64,000 nucleotides of DNA from Acidobacteriota bacterium (GTDB lineage: Bacteria; Acidobacteriota; Terriglobia; Bryobacterales; Bryobacteraceae): NCBI GenBank assembly GCA_016185425.1, contig JACPNQ010000019.1, positions 186,001 to 250,000 on the forward strand, in the 5' to 3' direction. This document shows positions 51,662-59,603 of this stretch, piece by piece. A model generated the notes under the pieces. The model did not search any database, was not told where the DNA came from, and was given only the letters and a program-made list of their open reading frames with translations. Made by a program: the position numbers and the translations under genes. How positions within the stretch are numbered: position 1 is the first letter of the stretch; every line of letters starts with the position of its first letter.

Positions 51662-52893
51662 CCCAACACCGCCCAACACAACACCGCGCCAACGACCGTC
51701 ATCGAAAGTCCCCATGCCAATAACTGATTGAACAGCAGCCGGCTGGCATCGCCGGCGGGAATCGAGGCGATGCACAACGCTCCAATGGTCGACAAGGGCG
51801 ACACATCCACCAAATGTCCAGCTACATTCATCGTTTCCGCGAGCCCGAGCCCCGACGCCAGTCCCAACTTCGCCACCAGCCCCGGAACCAAAGGCAAGAA
51901 GGCAGGCAGCACTACACCGGACGTGCTCGAATACGCCGAAATCAATCCCACCAGAAAGGCGACCAGAGGAATCACTGTCGCCGATGTTGCTACGCGCGCA
52001 ACCAATCCGGTAAACAATTCCAACCCGCTCGTCTTCTCCAACAGGCTGATCAACACCGTCACACCGCACACCATCACAATCGTTCCCCACGGCACGCGCT
52101 GGATCGCCTCGTCCTCATCGGCCGCCCGCAGCAGGCTCAACACCACGGCGCAACCAAACGCCGCCATCCCAATCTGCACGCGGCCGAAAACAACCCCTCC
52201 GACCAACGCCACAATCACCGCGAGAGTAATCCAATGCGAGCGTTTCAACGGGGCGCGTTCCACTTCCACACCGCCCTGCGCTGGCTCGCGTAGCAGCCGG
52301 ACACCGCCAAACAGGACGTACCCGGCAAACGCCACCAGAGCGTGCGCCGCCAGGTTCAACCACCATGTCTTCAACTCCATCCCCGGCAGGCCGATCTTTT
52401 CCATCAACCCGCTGACAATCAGTCCCGTCGGCGCCAATGGGGACAGCGAGCTCGCATTCGCTCCGTTCCCCACCATGATCGCCATCAGAAACGGCGAGAT
52501 CCGCATCCGTAGCGCCGTCGACATCGCCACCGGCGCAAGCAGACCCGTCGTTGCAATATTGCCCGGCCCGCACGTACCTAGCATCGCGGCCAGAAGGAAG
52601 AACAAGATTGGCACCATACCGGCACGCCCGCGGCACAATCGCACGGCGTTCTGAGCTACGCGCTGCAGCGTACCGTTACCCCCTGCCTGCGCGAACAGCA
52701 GCGTCACACCGGTCAACGTCAAAAACAATTCCACAGGAAATCCCGCCGCCACTGTCTTCACCGGAAACCCGGCGACGTACACGCCGATCAGCCACGCCAG
52801 CGCCATCGCCAATAGGCCAACGTTTATTCGCGAAACGCAGCTCACCAGGACGGCTACACCCAGCGCTCCGAGCGTCAACGCGCCCGGATTCAC
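51658..52893 (-). CDS. SLC13/MatC-like carboxylate transporter
   Basis: A 411-residue membrane protein with about 11-12 helices. The N-terminal half (INVGLLAMALAWLIGVYVAG; F-L-T-L-T-G-V-T-L-L-F-A-Q-A) resembles dicarboxylate carrier MatC-type proteins; the paired re-entrant motifs G-N-G-A-N-A-S-S-L-S-P-L-A-P-T-G and S-A-Y-S-S-T-S-G-V-V-L-P-A are typical of the ion transporter superfamily. Start GTG at 52893 overlaps the stop of the dehydrogenase gene. Its likely substrate is a C3-C4 carboxylate related to the adjacent 2-hydroxyacid dehydrogenase and PLP enzyme. Confidence 0.82.
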   Translation of the reverse strand: MNPGALTLGALGVAVLVSCVSRINVGLLAMALAWLIGVYVAGFPVKTVAAGFPVELFLTLTGVTLLFAQAGGNGTLQRVAQNAVRLCRGRAGMVPILFFLLAAMLGTCGPGNIATTGLLAPVAMSTALRMRISPFLMAIMVGNGANASSLSPLAPTGLIVSGLMEKIGLPGMELKTWWLNLAAHALVAFAGYVLFGGVRLLREPAQGGVEVERAPLKRSHWITLAVIVALVGGVVFGRVQIGMAAFGCAVVLSLLRAADEDEAIQRVPWGTIVMVCGVTVLISLLEKTSGLELFTGLVARVATSATVIPLVAFLVGLISAYSSTSGVVLPAFLPLVPGLVAKLGLASGLGLAETMNVAGHLVDVSPLSTIGALCIASIPAGDASRLLFNQLLAWGLSMTVVGAVLCWAVLG

Positions 52894-55757
52894 GCTCGCA
52901 CCAGCCCGCGCAGCAGCACTGCCGGATGAACGGCTTTTACACCTGCCAGATCATGCACCTGGTGCCGGCACGATGTCCCCGCTGCCACCAGCACCGCGCC
53001 CGGTTTCAATCCACGGGCGGCCGGCAGCAACCGCCGCTCGCCGATCAACTGCGACACCTCATAATTCACGTACCCAAACGAGCCCGCCATACCGCAGCAC
53101 CCCGAATCAAGCGCCGTCACTGTCGCCGACGGCACTCGCGCCAATAAGGCCGCCGCCGGCGCCGCCAGGCCCATCGCCTTCTGATGGCAATGCCCATGCA
53201 ATACGATCTCCGAAGGCCCCTCTCCAAACCGAAGCGGCAACCCAAGCAAAAACTCTTCCAACAACACCGCCGATTTCGCCACCACGCGCGCCCGTTCCTG
53301 CTCAGGACCCCGCAACAAATCCGGCGCGTCTTCCTTCACAGCCGACAAACAACTTGGCTCACAAAACACCAGCGGCACGCCCTTCGCCGCCGTATCATAC
53401 AACCGGTCCGTATTCTCCCTTGCCAACTCCTTCGCCTGCTCCAACAATCCTTGCGAAATCAGCGGCCGCCCGCAGCAGACGTTCGGCGCCAGCCCCGTTC
53501 GCACACCACCTTTCTCCATTAGCTCCACCGCCGCCTCGCCAATCTCGGGATCGTAGTGGTTCGTAAACGTATCGACAAATAGCAACGCGCCGGCGTCCGC
53601 CGCACCGGAAAGGCGATCCCGCAACGTCGATCTCTGCCACCGCGGGACAGGCCGCCGCGCATCAACACCTGTCAATTTCTCATTCAGCCAACGCACCGGT
53701 GCCGCATTTGCCACCATCCCCGACAACGGCGCAAACGCGCTCCCGACCCTCGCCAACATCGCCGCATTCCCCAGCACGCGCGCCCGAAGCGAAGGCCCGC
53801 CCAACCGTTGCCACCTCGCGGCTAGATACTCGCTCTTAAATCGCCCCATATCCACACCCACTGGGCACTCCGCCTTGCACGCCCGGCACTCCAAACACAG
53901 ATCGAGCACTTCCTTCACACCGTCCTCGTGCAATCCCGCTTCGCCCAGCCGCCCCGCCATCGCCAGCCGCAAGACATTCGCCCGCCCCCGCGTCGAATGC
54001 TTCTCCTCTTTCGTCGCCATATACGACGGACACATCGTCCCATCTAACTTCTTCCGGCACGCGCCCAGCCCGCTGCACATCTCCACTGCGTTTCCAAACC
54101 CGCCATACTCCGCATACGAGAAATGCGTCGCCGGCTTCGCCGTCACATATGCCGGCCCATACCGCAAGTTCGCCGTCAGAGGCGGCGAATCCACGATTTT
54201 CCCCGGATTCAGGATCCCATCCGGATCGAACGTCTTCTTGATCGTACGAAATGCTTCGTAGATATTGTCGCCGAACATCTGCCGGATATACGGACTCCGC
54301 ACCATCCCGTCCCCATGCTCGCCCGAAAGAGCGCCGCCAAACTCCAGCACCAGCGCCGCCACATCATCGGCAATCGCCTGGAACTTCGCCACACCCTCCT
54401 CTGTCTTCATGTTGATGACCGGCCGCACATGCAGACAACCGACCGAAGCATGGGCATAAATTCCCGCTGACGTATTGTGCCTCCGAACCAACTGCAAAAA
54501 CCGGTCGATGTAGTCGCGCAGCTTCTCCGGCGCAACCGCCGTGTCCTCCACAAACGACAGCGACTTGTTATCGTCCTTCATCGACATCGACAATCCCAGC
54601 GCAGCTTCCCGCAAGCCCCAAATCCGCGCCTGCGCCGCGGCGTCCAGCGCATGGTAGAAGCGATCCCCAACTCCTCGCGCCCGCAAATCCCGCTCCAACT
54701 CCGCCATCCGCGGCGGCAACTCCGCCGCCGTCTCCCCATAAAACTCCACGCACAACAACGCCCCTGGCTCGCCTTCAACAAACGTCTGCCGCTGCCGGTG
54801 CAGCGCCGCGTTCTGCTTTGTATGGTCCAGAATGAATCCGTCCATCACCTCCACTGCCGAAGGCTTATGCTGCAATATCGCCGGCGTCGCCCCCAGCGCA
54901 TCCAGCAGCTCATTGAACTGAATCGCCAGCACGGATTTCGCCTTCGGCAGCGGCACTAGCCGTAACTTCGCCTCTAGCACCACGCCCAGCGTGCCCTCTG
55001 ACCCCACCATCAGTTTCGTCAAGTCGCACACCGATGCATCCGCGAACGCGTCCAGGTTGTACCCCATGACTCGTCGCAAGACCTTCGGGAAGCGCCCTGC
55101 CACTTCGCCGGCCAACTCCACGCCCAGTTGCCGGATCAACCGGTAACCCTGCGCCGGAATCGACTCTCCCGCACACTCCTCTTCCAACCACGCGCCCGTC
55201 ATCGGCCGTAAGGCGCGAATCGTCCCGTCCGCGAACAACACCGTCTGCTCCAACACATGGTCAATCGTCTTGCCGTAATAAATGCTGCGCGCCCCCGACG
55301 AATTGTTCGCCATCATTCCGCCGATCGTCGCACGGCTCGCCGTAGAAATATCCGGCGCGAATCGCAGCGAATGCTCCTTCAGTGCCGCGTTCAGTTCGTC
55401 CAGGACAATCCCCGGCTCCACGCGGCACCAACGCTCGTTCACGTTCACTTCCAACAAGCTGTTGTAGTACTTCGAAATGTCGATCTGAATCCCAGCGCCG
55501 ATCGCCTGCCCCGCCTGCGACGTCCCTCCGCCGCGCATGGTCACCGGACAGCGATGCCGCGCGGCCACCCCCACCGCCGCAATCACGTCTTTCCGATTCC
55601 GCGGCACGACGACGCCCAACGGCATAATCTGATAAACACTCGCATCGGTGGAGTAAAGCGCGCGCGAAACGATATCGAACCGCACCTCTCCCTGCACCGC
55701 CGCGGCCAACTCGGCGGCCAACGCATCCGCATTCACACCGATCGAAACCAAACTCAT
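52890..55757 (-). CDS. FAD-linked 2-hydroxyacid dehydrogenase with fused 4Fe-4S/CCG domain
   Basis: A 955-residue GlcD-GlcF-type fusion (D-lactate / D-2-hydroxyglutarate dehydrogenase class, YdiJ-like). Residues about 20-560: FAD-binding PCMH domain (V-T-M-R-G-G-G-T-S-Q-A-G-Q-A-I-G; R-A-T-I-G-G-M-M-A-N-N-S-S-G-A-R-S) and FAD-linked C-terminal domain with H-A-S-V-G-C-L-H-V-R-P and G-E-H-G-D-G. Residues about 600-690: two iron-sulfur clusters' cysteines (CSGLGACRKKLDGTMCPSY; CLECRACKAECPVG). Residues 730-955: two CCG motifs (V-C-C-G-R-P; G-C-C-G-M-A-G). The ATG at 55757 overlaps the upstream gene stop. Electrons probably enter the quinone pool. Confidence 0.92.
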   Translation of the reverse strand: MSLVSIGVNADALAAELAAAVQGEVRFDIVSRALYSTDASVYQIMPLGVVVPRNRKDVIAAVGVAARHRCPVTMRGGGTSQAGQAIGAGIQIDISKYYNSLLEVNVNERWCRVEPGIVLDELNAALKEHSLRFAPDISTASRATIGGMMANNSSGARSIYYGKTIDHVLEQTVLFADGTIRALRPMTGAWLEEECAGESIPAQGYRLIRQLGVELAGEVAGRFPKVLRRVMGYNLDAFADASVCDLTKLMVGSEGTLGVVLEAKLRLVPLPKAKSVLAIQFNELLDALGATPAILQHKPSAVEVMDGFILDHTKQNAALHRQRQTFVEGEPGALLCVEFYGETAAELPPRMAELERDLRARGVGDRFYHALDAAAQARIWGLREAALGLSMSMKDDNKSLSFVEDTAVAPEKLRDYIDRFLQLVRRHNTSAGIYAHASVGCLHVRPVINMKTEEGVAKFQAIADDVAALVLEFGGALSGEHGDGMVRSPYIRQMFGDNIYEAFRTIKKTFDPDGILNPGKIVDSPPLTANLRYGPAYVTAKPATHFSYAEYGGFGNAVEMCSGLGACRKKLDGTMCPSYMATKEEKHSTRGRANVLRLAMAGRLGEAGLHEDGVKEVLDLCLECRACKAECPVGVDMGRFKSEYLAARWQRLGGPSLRARVLGNAAMLARVGSAFAPLSGMVANAAPVRWLNEKLTGVDARRPVPRWQRSTLRDRLSGAADAGALLFVDTFTNHYDPEIGEAAVELMEKGGVRTGLAPNVCCGRPLISQGLLEQAKELARENTDRLYDTAAKGVPLVFCEPSCLSAVKEDAPDLLRGPEQERARVVAKSAVLLEEFLLGLPLRFGEGPSEIVLHGHCHQKAMGLAAPAAALLARVPSATVTALDSGCCGMAGSFGYVNYEVSQLIGERRLLPAARGLKPGAVLVAAGTSCRHQVHDLAGVKAVHPAVLLRGLVRA

Positions 55758-56806
55758 CTCGTCCAAACCTCGGCCACAAACTTCCCGCGGCAAGCGTACA
55801 TCTTCTCATGCAGGTTCACCGTGGGGTCACAATGCGGCACGACAAACGCCAACTGTTCGCCCAAAGCTGGCAGCGCATCGGCGAATAGGAACCCATGCTC
55901 ATCCCCCGCCCATTGCCAGCGGGCGCCATCCAGCCCCACCGCCTCCGGCCCGAACGGCCTATCCGTCGCGAACGCCTTGAATCCCGCATCCACCGTCACG
56001 CGATCCTTATGCGACACGCTGATCACCGTCGCCATGACATGCATCGCCACGGCAAACGGCACCCCGCCGATCTTCCCATATGCGGCGTCCATCAGCGGAT
56101 ACGAACCAGCCTGCATCTCCGTCAGCTCCGGAATCGTAATATCAATATCCCAAGTCCCCGTCGACCCGCCCGTCAGACGCGTCGCACGCAGTCCCCGCGC
56201 AAGCAATTCCCGCTGTATGCTAACCGCCTGCGCCAACGCCGCTGTCGAGTGCGTCAACCGTTCTGTATGGCCCACGGTGTGCGACCCCGAAACCGAATAG
56301 GCCTGCAACCCGCCAAACCGCAAATGCGGCGAGGCATCAATCGCCATCGCCAACTCCACGGCCCGTTCATCGCAAGGCACCCCCGTGCGGTGATCGCCAA
56401 TATCCAAATCCACCAGGACGTTCAACTGCACACCGGCGCGCTCAGCCGAATTCGCATAGAACTCCACCTGCATTGGATGATCCACCACAACCGAAACATC
56501 CCCACGCCCCGCCAGTTCCGCCACGCGGTCTGTCTTCACCCGCGCCGCCACAGGAGTCGTTAATAACACCCCGATTCCCGCAGAGACCATCAGATCCATC
56601 TCCGCCAGCGTCGCCACGCACATCCCAACCGCCCCAGCCTCCACCTGTTTCCGCGCAATCGCCGCCCGCTTATGCGCTTTCGCATGAGGCCGCAGCACTT
56701 TCCCCGCCGCGGTCACCGCTGCCTGCATCGCGGCAATGTTGGTCTCCATTATGTCCAGGTCCACCACCAACGCCGGCGTCGGCAGTTCACTCTTGCGCAT
56801 CAGCAT
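55754..56806 (-). CDS. D-threonine aldolase / DSD1-family PLP enzyme
   Basis: A 350-residue fold-type III PLP enzyme. The PLP lysine is in L-R-P-H-A-K-A-H-K (K43), within the alanine-racemase-like barrel that starts at PTPALVVDLDIMETN. The C-terminal beta domain ends with V-V-P-H-C-D-P-T-V-N-L-H-E-K, whose His and Cys are the divalent-metal ligands of D-threonine aldolases and D-serine dehydratases. Reactions in the family include D-3-hydroxyamino-acid cleavage and beta-hydroxyaspartate cleavage to glyoxylate and glycine. It is the first gene of the operon with the hydroxyacid dehydrogenase. ATG at 56806 or 56800. Confidence 0.85.
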   Translation of the reverse strand: MLMRKSELPTPALVVDLDIMETNIAAMQAAVTAAGKVLRPHAKAHKRAAIARKQVEAGAVGMCVATLAEMDLMVSAGIGVLLTTPVAARVKTDRVAELAGRGDVSVVVDHPMQVEFYANSAERAGVQLNVLVDLDIGDHRTGVPCDERAVELAMAIDASPHLRFGGLQAYSVSGSHTVGHTERLTHSTAALAQAVSIQRELLARGLRATRLTGGSTGTWDIDITIPELTEMQAGSYPLMDAAYGKIGGVPFAVAMHVMATVISVSHKDRVTVDAGFKAFATDRPFGPEAVGLDGARWQWAGDEHGFLFADALPALGEQLAFVVPHCDPTVNLHEKMYACRGKFVAEVWTR

Positions 56807-56829
56807 CCGTCCATTCTCTCCCAGCTACC

Positions 56830-57648
56830 ATGGCAAGGATGAGCGAAGAAGCCTGGATCTGCGCCACCTGCGGCGTACAGTACCCGCGATCCCCCATACA
56901 ACCCGAAGGTTGCCCCATATGCGAAGACAGCCGTCAATATGTCGGCCTTAACGGTCAAAAGTGGATCACGATGGACGAACTGTCGGCAACTCACCACAAC
57001 ACGTTCAAAGAGGAAGAAGCCGGCGTCTGGTCCATCAAAACCCACCCCAACTTCGCCATCGGCCAGCACGCCTATCTCATCCAAACCGCCGAAGGTAACT
57101 TTCTTTGGGACTGCGTCACCCTTCTCGACGAAGCCACTAAGAGCAGAATCGACGAACTCGGTGGCATCCGCGCCATCGCCGTCTCTCATTCTCACTACTA
57201 CTCCGCCATGGCCGAATGGAGCAACACCTTTAACGCCCCGGTCTACATCCACAGCTACGACCAGCAGTGGGTATTGAACGTCCCAGCAAAGCTCCATTAC
57301 TGGACCGGCGACGCCCAGCAACTCTTCGGCGGTATCCAACTCATCCTCTCCGGCGGACACTTCCGCGGCTATCAGGTCGCGCACTGGTCGAGTGGGCCCG
57401 GCATCCTCTTCGCAGGCGATCAGCCGCAAGTCTGCATGGACCGCCGCTGGGTCTCCTTCATGTACAGCTATCCGAACATCATCCCGTTCAACGCCGCTAC
57501 CGTTCGCCGTATCACCGCCAGCCTCGCCCCATTCGAGTTCGACCGCATCTACGGCGCTTTCGGCCGCAACGTCCTCTCAAGCGCAAAGGAAGTCATCGCC
57601 CGATCCGAAGCCCGCTACCTCCGCTCCATTGAGCACAATCCGGAGTAG
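56830..57648 (+). CDS. MBL-fold protein with N-terminal rubredoxin-like zinc ribbon
   Basis: A 272-residue protein. Residues about 11-34 carry two CxxC pairs (ICATCGVQYP and C-P-I-C), a rubredoxin-like zinc ribbon. The rest is metallo-beta-lactamase fold. The first metal motif reads V-S-H-S-H-Y-Y-S-A-M: the two His of HxHxDH are present but the Asp-His are replaced by Tyr-Ser, so a normal dinuclear site is unlikely. Later ligands L-S-G-G-H-F and F-A-G-D-Q remain. Function unknown. Start at ATG 56830 or 56839. It is divergent from the DSD1 gene, with 23 bases between starts. Confidence 0.8.
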   Translation: MARMSEEAWICATCGVQYPRSPIQPEGCPICEDSRQYVGLNGQKWITMDELSATHHNTFKEEEAGVWSIKTHPNFAIGQHAYLIQTAEGNFLWDCVTLLDEATKSRIDELGGIRAIAVSHSHYYSAMAEWSNTFNAPVYIHSYDQQWVLNVPAKLHYWTGDAQQLFGGIQLILSGGHFRGYQVAHWSSGPGILFAGDQPQVCMDRRWVSFMYSYPNIIPFNAATVRRITASLAPFEFDRIYGAFGRNVLSSAKEVIARSEARYLRSIEHNPE

Positions 57649-57669
57649 CGATCGCACGTCCCAATTGCG

Positions 57670-58197
57670 TTAACGGCTAAACCAATATTCCGAGGTGGAG
57701 CTGGGCTTGCTGTCCAAAGATTCATGCTTAATCAGCACATGGAGTTGAGGCGTGCCGTCGCGCGTAACCGCACGCATCCATAGATGGTCTTGATAGCCGC
57801 CGGTTGGGACCTTACCATAGAGCCATTGATTTCCGTTCCAAGGACGATAAGTTGCTTTCACATTGGGCCGCCCGTAACACTGTCCAGTCGACTGCCGGAC
57901 CCACACCTTCAAGGAGTAGCGAGTACTGGTCTGCTGGCCATTGAGCACTTGGTCTCCGCAGTCAATCATTCTTACGTCAATGAACGCGGGATCGCCATTT
58001 CTGTCTAGGTTGCGCCACCGGCCTTCTTCGCTCTTTCCCACGCACATCGCCGAAGCGATCTGCGGAGTCGCGAGGCCCGCGGCCGCCGCCAGCATCGCGA
58101 CGATGCCCCGGCGGGATATGGACTTTGGTGCTTGGTTCACGCTCGCAGCGGTGAACGGGAAACTCGAGTCGAGAGAGCGGTACCCTTTCGTAGTCAT
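57670..58197 (-). CDS. Tat-exported orphan protein
   Basis: A 175-residue protein with a long n-region followed by a twin-arginine signal (KSISRRGIVAMLAAAAGLAT, R29-R30) and cleavage near ASAM. The mature 125 residues contain four cysteines and many aromatic residues (WRNLDRNGDPAFIDVRMIDCG; W-L-Y-G-K-V-P-T-G-G-Y), suggesting a small disulfide-bonded beta protein. No family is recognised. It starts with ATG 58197; its stop is 21 bases from the stop of the MBL-fold gene. It stands alone and could be a recent acquisition, but this is only a guess. Confidence 0.65.
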   Translation of the reverse strand: MTTKGYRSLDSSFPFTAASVNQAPKSISRRGIVAMLAAAAGLATPQIASAMCVGKSEEGRWRNLDRNGDPAFIDVRMIDCGDQVLNGQQTSTRYSLKVWVRQSTGQCYGRPNVKATYRPWNGNQWLYGKVPTGGYQDHLWMRAVTRDGTPQLHVLIKHESLDSKPSSTSEYWFSR

Positions 58198-58292
58198 CTG
58201 GAACCGCCATGAAGGTTCGCCACGGTCACTCTGCGAATGAGTCTATTCTTCGTCTAACGCCTTAACCGCAGGCAAATCCATTCACCCATTAA

Positions 58293-58334
58293 CGCGCGTT
58301 TTCTCATCAATCGGCGGCAAGAAAAAGACGCGCG
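58293..58334. other. Hairpin-forming inverted repeat between the RND operon and the orphan gene
   Basis: CGCGCGT (58293-58299) pairs with ACGCGCG (58328-58334), and the stem can be continued inward by TTTCT/AGAAA with a small bulge. It lies 10 bases past the tolC-like stop on the minus strand. It could help end the RND transcript, but there is no clear U-run after it, so a terminator role is only possible. The rest of the 146-base gap (58198-58343) shows nothing. Confidence 0.4.
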
Positions 58335-58343
58335 AGAGGCGCC

Positions 58344-59603
58344 CTACCTTAAATTCCCCATCTGAAAATCCAACGCCGACCTCCTCAACAGATAATCAAA
58401 CCGCGCCACGCCCGCTCCCACCTCAGCCGACGTCCTGCTCAACTGCGCCGCGCTCAACTCCACAATCGTCCCCAGCCCCAACTCATACCGCGTCTGCGCC
58501 AGCCGCAGCGTCCGTCTCGCTTGCTCCAACACCGACCCCGTCAACGCCAACCGCTGCCGCGCATTCTCCGCCTCCACCCACGCCGCCCGCACATCTCGCG
58601 ACACACGCACTTCCATCTCCCGCAAATCCTGTGCCACCGCTTCCGCCCGCAGTTCCGCCTCTGCGGCACGCGACTTGAACTGCCCGCCATTCAGAATCGG
58701 AATATTCAAATTCAACCCCAATGCCTCATACCGCCTGTGCAAATCGCGATCCTTGAATCCATACACACCCGCCGCGCCCAACGCCGACAACGTTGGTAAC
58801 GCCTGCCTCTTCTCACTCTCCGCAAACTGCTTCGCCGCGCGCACTTGCTGCCGCAACGCCGCCAACTCCGCTCGCCCGCCCATCGCCTCCCGCACCATCG
58901 CATCCGCATCGGCCGTCAACGCAGCCGGCTCCCCCGGGTCCTGCACCGTGTACTGCCGCGTATCCGCATACCCCAACGCCGCCGATAACTCCACCTCCGC
59001 CGCCCGCACATCGCTCTCCGCACGGTTCAATAGCAACTCCGCCTCCGCAACGTTCAGTTCTGCAAAACTCACATCCAAAGTCGACCGCAAATTGCTCTTC
59101 GCCAGCGCCGATATCTGCCGCAGCGTCAGTCGCCGCGTCTCCAAATTCTCCCGCAGCGCACGCAACTGAATCTGCGTGGACAACATCCGGAAATACGTCT
59201 CGCGAACGCGCAGCAGCACCTCGCCGCGCACCGCCGTCGCGGTTTCGCCAAGCGCCGACGCCCGCGCCTCCATTGAGGCCGTCAATGCCCGTACCCGTCC
59301 AAAATCCCAAACCACTTGGTTAACCCCAAACCCACCCGCCGTCCGCGAGAAGATCGCCGACGTCGTCAAATTCCCCGCCCCCACCTGCGACCCGTTCTCC
59401 GCAACAACTCCGGTAAAGTTCGCCACCAACTGCGGTTTCAACGCCGCCGCGGTCTGCTTCGGGGCCTCCTTTGCCGCCTCCGCGGCAAGCCGCCACGATG
59501 CCAGCCGTGGATGATTCCGCACCGCAATTGCCTCCGCCTCCGCCAGCGTCAACACGCTCTGCCCGCACACCGGCAGCGTCGCCAACAACCAAAGAACTCT
59601 CAC
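58344..59603 (-). CDS. TolC family outer-membrane efflux protein
   Basis: A 419-residue outer-membrane factor. Signal about 1-14 (ending CGQSV); two homologous helical halves with the typical L-T-L-A-E-A-E-A-I-A-V-R-N-H-P-R-L start, coiled-coil segments near 170-200 and 375-405, and G-L-N-L-N-I-P-I-L-N-G-G strand motif. It forms the exit duct of the tripartite pump coded by the two genes before it. Start GTG at 59603 abuts the stop of the RND gene. Confidence 0.92.
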   Translation of the reverse strand: MRVLWLLATLPVCGQSVLTLAEAEAIAVRNHPRLASWRLAAEAAKEAPKQTAAALKPQLVANFTGVVAENGSQVGAGNLTTSAIFSRTAGGFGVNQVVWDFGRVRALTASMEARASALGETATAVRGEVLLRVRETYFRMLSTQIQLRALRENLETRRLTLRQISALAKSNLRSTLDVSFAELNVAEAELLLNRAESDVRAAEVELSAALGYADTRQYTVQDPGEPAALTADADAMVREAMGGRAELAALRQQVRAAKQFAESEKRQALPTLSALGAAGVYGFKDRDLHRRYEALGLNLNIPILNGGQFKSRAAEAELRAEAVAQDLREMEVRVSRDVRAAWVEAENARQRLALTGSVLEQARRTLRLAQTRYELGLGTIVELSAAQLSRTSAEVGAGVARFDYLLRRSALDFQMGNLR

